This document shows, piece by piece, positions 13,039 to 16,248 of a DNA stretch of 16,248 bases (position 1 is its first letter; each line of letters starts with the position of its first letter). Position numbers and translations under genes: made by a program. The notes below the pieces were generated by a model. That model was not told the DNA's origin. It saw only the letters and a program-made list of their open reading frames with translations, and ran no database searches. The stretch is from Planctomycetia bacterium. Its GTDB lineage: Bacteria > Planctomycetota > UBA1135 > GCA-002686595. The stretch spans positions 1 through 16,248 of the forward strand of contig SXKQ01000224.1 in assembly GCA_005778045.1 (NCBI GenBank), written 5' to 3'.

Positions 13039-13776
13039 ATGCAAACTTCCCGCCTGCTCCTGATCGGCATCGCCATGGCCGTCATCGCCGCCCTCGCTAC
13101 GGGGCTGCTGCAGTCCGTGCTCGGGGACGAGACGGCCCAGAGCGAAGCGGCCGAGCGCGCCCGGGCCGCCGCCGTGGCTGCCCAGCCCCGCTCCTCGAGC
13201 CCGGCGGTGCGCGCCTCCGGCGCGACGCTCGGCAGCGAGCTCCCGGCCGGCACACGCGCGATCACGATCACACTGCGCGACAACGGTCCCGAGGTGATGC
13301 TCTACCCCGGTGCGCGCGTCGACGTGCTCGCCACCATGGATGCTCCCGGCACGGTCAACGGTCGCCGCGAGACGCTGACCCGTACGGTGCTCGAGGGCGC
13401 CCGCGTGGTGGCCGTCAACGAGGACACGGTGCTCGCGCCGAGCTCGTCCGACGAGCGCCGCGGCTCCCGTCGCACCACGGTCACGCTGGCGGTCACGCCC
13501 CAGCACGCAGTCCAGATCGAGCTCGCCAGCGCCCGCGGCACGCTGGGCCTCTCGCTGCGCTCCGAGAAGGACGGGGACCTGCCGACGCAGGTGCCGGCCG
13601 AAGCCTCGACGCGCGAGTTGTTCGCCTATGAGGAGCCGGCGCCCAAAACTGCCGTCGCGCCGCCCGCTTCCGCGGCGCCCGCCCCGACCCCAGCCGCACC
13701 CGTGGTTCCCAAGTGGGAAGTGCTCGTGATTCGCGGTAAGACGACCGAGCGACTCGAGTTCGCCCAGCCGCGCTAG
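13039..13776 (+). CDS. cpaB: Flp pilus assembly protein CpaB/RcpC, apparently lacking the SAF domain
   Basis: A 245-aa periplasmic protein anchored by an N-terminal helix (about residues 5-25, RLLLIGIAMAVIAALATGLL). The family signature is RAITITLRDNGPEVMLYPGARVDVLATM (73 on, given here by its start and end: RAITI and GARVDVLATM), then LTRTVLEGARVVAVNEDT and VTLAVTPQHAVQIELASARG, the RcpC/CpaB C-terminal domain. CpaB normally has a SAF domain between the anchor and this part. Here only about 47 mostly Ala/Arg/Ser residues fill the gap, so the SAF domain seems absent. A Pro/Ala-rich linker (about 200-230) precedes a conserved-looking tail, WEVLVIRGKTTERLEF. CpaB works with the secretin CpaC in the periplasm. 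The start lacks a Shine-Dalgarno site; TACTTT at 13022-13027 could be an internal promoter. Confidence 0.88.
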   Translation: MQTSRLLLIGIAMAVIAALATGLLQSVLGDETAQSEAAERARAAAVAAQPRSSSPAVRASGATLGSELPAGTRAITITLRDNGPEVMLYPGARVDVLATMDAPGTVNGRRETLTRTVLEGARVVAVNEDTVLAPSSSDERRGSRRTTVTLAVTPQHAVQIELASARGTLGLSLRSEKDGDLPTQVPAEASTRELFAYEEPAPKTAVAPPASAAPAPTPAAPVVPKWEVLVIRGKTTERLEFAQPR

Positions 13777-13807
13777 CCAGCGTCCGTTCCCCCGAAAAGT
13801 CCCACCC

Positions 13808-15301
13808 ATGACGAGCTTGAACCTCTCGCTCGCGCTTGCGATTTCGCTGGCGCTCGCCCCCACTTCCGTCGCGTCCAGCGCCGTCGCTGCCGCTCAGCAG
13901 CCCACAGGCGAGACGCTCGAGCTGCGGGCCGGCGCATCGACCCTGCTCTCGCTCGGTGGCCGGGCCGCGACCGTCGTCGTGGCCCATCCCGAGATCCTCG
14001 ACGCGCGACCGGTCAACCCTGAGGAGCTGCTGCTCGTCGCGCGCAGCCCGGGCGCCACCGACCTTCTGGTGCGGCTCGAGTCGGGCGTCGCGGTGACTCG
14101 CCGCGTGCGCGTCACGGTCGACGTGACCGAGCTGCGCCGCTCGCTCGGCCTGCTGTTCGGCTCCGAGCTCTCGGTCGAGGACCTCGGCGGGACGGTCGTG
14201 GTGCGCGGCAACCTCGCCGACACCGACGTGGCGGCCACGCTCGTCAGCTACATGAACTCGACCGACCTCAAGTGGGCCAACCTGACGCGCATCGCCGGCG
14301 TGCAGCAGGTGCAGCTGCGCGTGCGCATCGCTGAGGCTAGCCGCACGGCGTTGCGCGAGCTCTCCTTTGGTGGCGTCGGCGGCACTCGGTCGGGCTTCGG
14401 CGGCCTGCAGTCGCCCGGTGGCTCGCCCTTCCAGCCGGTCTCGATCTCCCCCAAGGCGGGCTCCGACCTCGGCAGCGGCGAGTACTCCTACGGCGCGAAC
14501 GCCATCAGCGTTTCGAACGCGACGACGATGTTCTTCGGCATCCCGAGCGCCGACTTCGAGGCCTACCTGCAGGCGCTCTCGGAGAACCGCTACGTGCGCT
14601 TGCTCGCGGAACCGAACCTCGTCGCAATGAGCGGCGAGGAGGCGGCGTTCCTCGTCGGTGGCGAGTTCCCGGTGCCGGTCGTGCAGAACGGGCAGGTCGG
14701 CGGCGGCAACTACATCACGATCGTCTACAAGGACTTCGGCGTGCGGCTCAACTTCCGCCCGCAGGTGCTCGGCGGCGGTCGCATCCGCCTCGAGGTCGCG
14801 CCGGAAGTGAGCGAGCTCAGTGAAGTCGGCGCCGTGCGCCAAAACGGCTTCACCATCCCGGCCGTGGTGACGCGCCGCTCGAGCACGACCGTCGAGCTCG
14901 GCACGGGCCAGTCGTTCGCCATGGCCGGCCTCTTGCGCAGCAAGGACCAAGCGCGCGTCTCGCGCATGCCCGTGCTCGGCGACCTGCCGATGCTCGGCCC
15001 CCTGTTCCGCAGCGTGCGCTACGAACAGGACATGACGGAGCTCGTGGTGATGGTCACGGCCGACCTCGTCGACCCGCTCGACGACGGATTCGACCGCCCC
15101 ATGCCCGGCGACCTTCACGTGGCCCCCACGGACTGGGAGTTCTTCACCCAAGGCGTGTTCCACGGCCGGTCAGCCGTCGGCGGCCCCACGGCGCGACTGC
15201 GCGAGCTCGGACTCGAGGGATTGAAGGGCCCGGGCGCTTGGCGCCGCCCGGAAGACGCCCGCCTGCCGGCCGCCGATGCGGCGCGAGCGGCCTCGAACTA
15301 G
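13808..15301 (+). CDS. cpaC: Tad pilus secretin CpaC/RcpA
   Basis: A 497-aa outer-membrane pore protein through which the Flp pilus emerges. Residues 1 to about 29 are a signal peptide (LALAISLALAPTSVASSAVAAA). An N-terminal pilus-formation domain spans about 36-100 (LELRAGASTLLSLGGRAATV, ARSPGATDLLVRLESG). A BON-like or short secretin N-domain spans about 105-155 (SVEDLGGTVVVRGNLAD). The secretin core runs from about 158 to 425: VQQVQLRVRIAEASR, a variable Gly/Ser-rich loop at about 190-235, then AEPNLVAMSGEEAAFLVGGE, YKDFGVRLNFRPQVLG and MPVLGDLPMLGPLF. The last 70 residues lie beyond the core, including a DWEFFTQGVFHG segment that resembles tails in other CpaC proteins. It starts 31 bases after cpaB with no Shine-Dalgarno site. 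The diderm envelope of the host follows from this gene. Confidence 0.94.
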   Translation: MTSLNLSLALAISLALAPTSVASSAVAAAQQPTGETLELRAGASTLLSLGGRAATVVVAHPEILDARPVNPEELLLVARSPGATDLLVRLESGVAVTRRVRVTVDVTELRRSLGLLFGSELSVEDLGGTVVVRGNLADTDVAATLVSYMNSTDLKWANLTRIAGVQQVQLRVRIAEASRTALRELSFGGVGGTRSGFGGLQSPGGSPFQPVSISPKAGSDLGSGEYSYGANAISVSNATTMFFGIPSADFEAYLQALSENRYVRLLAEPNLVAMSGEEAAFLVGGEFPVPVVQNGQVGGGNYITIVYKDFGVRLNFRPQVLGGGRIRLEVAPEVSELSEVGAVRQNGFTIPAVVTRRSSTTVELGTGQSFAMAGLLRSKDQARVSRMPVLGDLPMLGPLFRSVRYEQDMTELVVMVTADLVDPLDDGFDRPMPGDLHVAPTDWEFFTQGVFHGRSAVGGPTARLRELGLEGLKGPGAWRRPEDARLPAADAARAASN

Positions 15302-15325
15302 CCCACTGTCGTGAAGGACTTCCCG

Positions 15326-16248
15326 ATGAATCCCTCCGTGGTGCGGCACTCAGAGCTGCGTCGCGAGATGCAGGAGAAGCTCGTGGCCGCACTCGACTTC
15401 GGCGTGGCCGAGCGGCTCGGGCGCGGGGATCTCGAGAGCGAATGCTCGGCGCGCGCGGAGAGCCTGCTGCGCAAGCTGGCGCCGTCGCTCGACGACGGCG
15501 AGCGCCGCACGCTGGTGCAGGGCGTGCTCGACGACATGTTTCGGCTCGGACCGCTCGAACCGCTGCTCGCCGACGACGAGATCAGCGACATCCTCGTCAC
15601 GCACCCCGAGCGCGTGTTCATCGAGCGCCGCGGCAAGCTCGAGGAGAGCGGCGTGCGCTTCCGTGACAGCGCGCACCTGCTGCACTTGATCCAGCGCCTC
15701 GTGCGCAATGCCGGGCGCCGAATCGACGAGCGCAGCCCGATGGTCGATGCGCGCCTGCCCGACGGCGCGCGCGTCAACGCCGTCATCCCGCCGCTCTCCG
15801 TCGACGGCCCGCAGCTCTCGATTCGCCGCTTCCCCAAGCGCGCGCTTGGCCTCGAGCGCATGGTCGAGCTCGGATCGGTCGCGCCCGCGACGGCGACGCT
15901 GCTACGTGTGGCCGTGAAGGCGCGGCTCAACATCCTGTTCTCGGGCGGCGCGGGCGTCGGCAAGACCACGCTGCTCAATGCCGTATCCGCCGCGGTCGGC
16001 TCCAACGAGCGCGTGGTCACCATCGAGGACGCAGCCGAACTGCGTCTCGAAGGCAACCACATCGTGCGCCTTGAGTCCCGCGCGGCCAACGTCGAGGGCG
16101 TGGGCGCCGTGACGACGCGCGACCTGCTGCGCAACGCTCTGCGTATGCGTCCCGACCGCATCCTCGTCGGCGAGTGCCGCGGCGCCGAGGCCTGCGACAT
16201 GATGCAGGCCATGACCCCGGGCCACGAGGGCTCGATGACCACGCGGCA
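15326..16248 (+). CDS. tadA: Tad pilus assembly ATPase TadA/CpaF (partial, 3' end outside window)
   Basis: The first 307 residues of the secretion ATPase that powers Flp pilus assembly at the inner membrane. The frame stays open to the window end. The ATG at 15326 has AAGGA seven bases upstream; a GTG at 15311 is a possible alternative 10 bases after cpaC. The N-terminal helical region is followed by the family segment LGPLEPLLADDEISDILVT and RRIDERSPMVDARLPDGAR. The Walker A motif is GGAGVGKTT (207-215, K213) where many relatives have GGTGSGKTT. The Asp-box region is VVTIEDAAELRL, the Walker B motif is RILVGECRG (278-286, E283), and the His-box end reads PGHEGSMTT. All catalytic residues visible are intact. 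No tadZ/cpaE separates it from cpaC. tadB and tadC would be expected downstream. Confidence 0.95.
   Translation, partial: MNPSVVRHSELRREMQEKLVAALDFGVAERLGRGDLESECSARAESLLRKLAPSLDDGERRTLVQGVLDDMFRLGPLEPLLADDEISDILVTHPERVFIERRGKLEESGVRFRDSAHLLHLIQRLVRNAGRRIDERSPMVDARLPDGARVNAVIPPLSVDGPQLSIRRFPKRALGLERMVELGSVAPATATLLRVAVKARLNILFSGGAGVGKTTLLNAVSAAVGSNERVVTIEDAAELRLEGNHIVRLESRAANVEGVGAVTTRDLLRNALRMRPDRILVGECRGAEACDMMQAMTPGHEGSMTTR

Noticed and set aside
13493..15163. 556-codon minus-strand frame opposite cpaB/cpaC
   Set aside because: It is a His/Arg/Val-rich antisense shadow of two well-identified pilus genes.
1..16248. Search for CRISPR arrays, insertion sequences, toxin-antitoxin pairs, phage genes, tRNA or rRNA
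   Set aside because: No regularly spaced repeats, transposase motifs, att-like repeats or RNA gene signatures were seen on either strand by eye.

Overview
The window is a very GC-rich (by eye about 70%), gene-dense piece of a bacterial chromosome. Third codon positions are almost always G or C, and intergenic gaps range from a few bases to about 270. A secretin gene implies a diderm cell. The mix of a Tad-type pilus cluster, a secreted von Willebrand factor A (VWA) protein, an exported endonuclease I carrying FN3 and lamin-tail modules, a duplicated DUF350 membrane protein and ApaG would fit a high-GC member of the Planctomycetota, or possibly another high-GC diderm phylum. That assignment is inference; no rRNA or tRNA is present to settle it.

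Layout. (1) 1-438: the 3' end of clpB on the plus strand, followed by two hairpins. (2) 498-2179: four minus-strand genes, transcribed right to left: a 92-aa unknown, apaG, a small lipoprotein and a small exported unknown. (3) 2287-3462: a double zinc-ribbon, membrane-anchored protein, divergent from that group. (4) 3562-5301: a secreted modular endonuclease I, whose 3' end overlaps tail-to-tail with a minus-strand membrane-anchored helical-repeat protein (5273-6484). (5) 6587-7954: a family 4 glycosyltransferase, convergent with a DUF350 membrane protein (8035-8613) across an 11-bp perfect hairpin. (6) 8884-10578: a secreted VWA protein, convergent within 12 bp with a TadG-like gene. (7) 10591-16248: a Tad (Flp) pilus locus. 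The tadG-like gene is on the minus strand. Divergent from it on the plus strand are tadV/cpaA, tadE, cpaB/rcpC, cpaC/rcpA and the start of tadA/cpaF, which runs off the end of the window.

The tad genes should act together. TadV is the prepilin peptidase that cleaves the pseudopilin TadE (and a Flp pilin not seen here). CpaC forms the outer-membrane pore, CpaB is its periplasmic partner, and TadA powers assembly. No Flp pilin and no tadZ/cpaE lie inside the window. CpaB appears to lack its SAF domain, and tadV begins with a nine-C tract.

A recurring promoter-like word, CTAGNNT, lies 6-27 bases upstream of five start codons. In at least three cases it is close enough to predict leaderless or nearly leaderless mRNAs. 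I found no insertion sequence, CRISPR array, tRNA or rRNA, and no clear sign of a new defence or mobile system.
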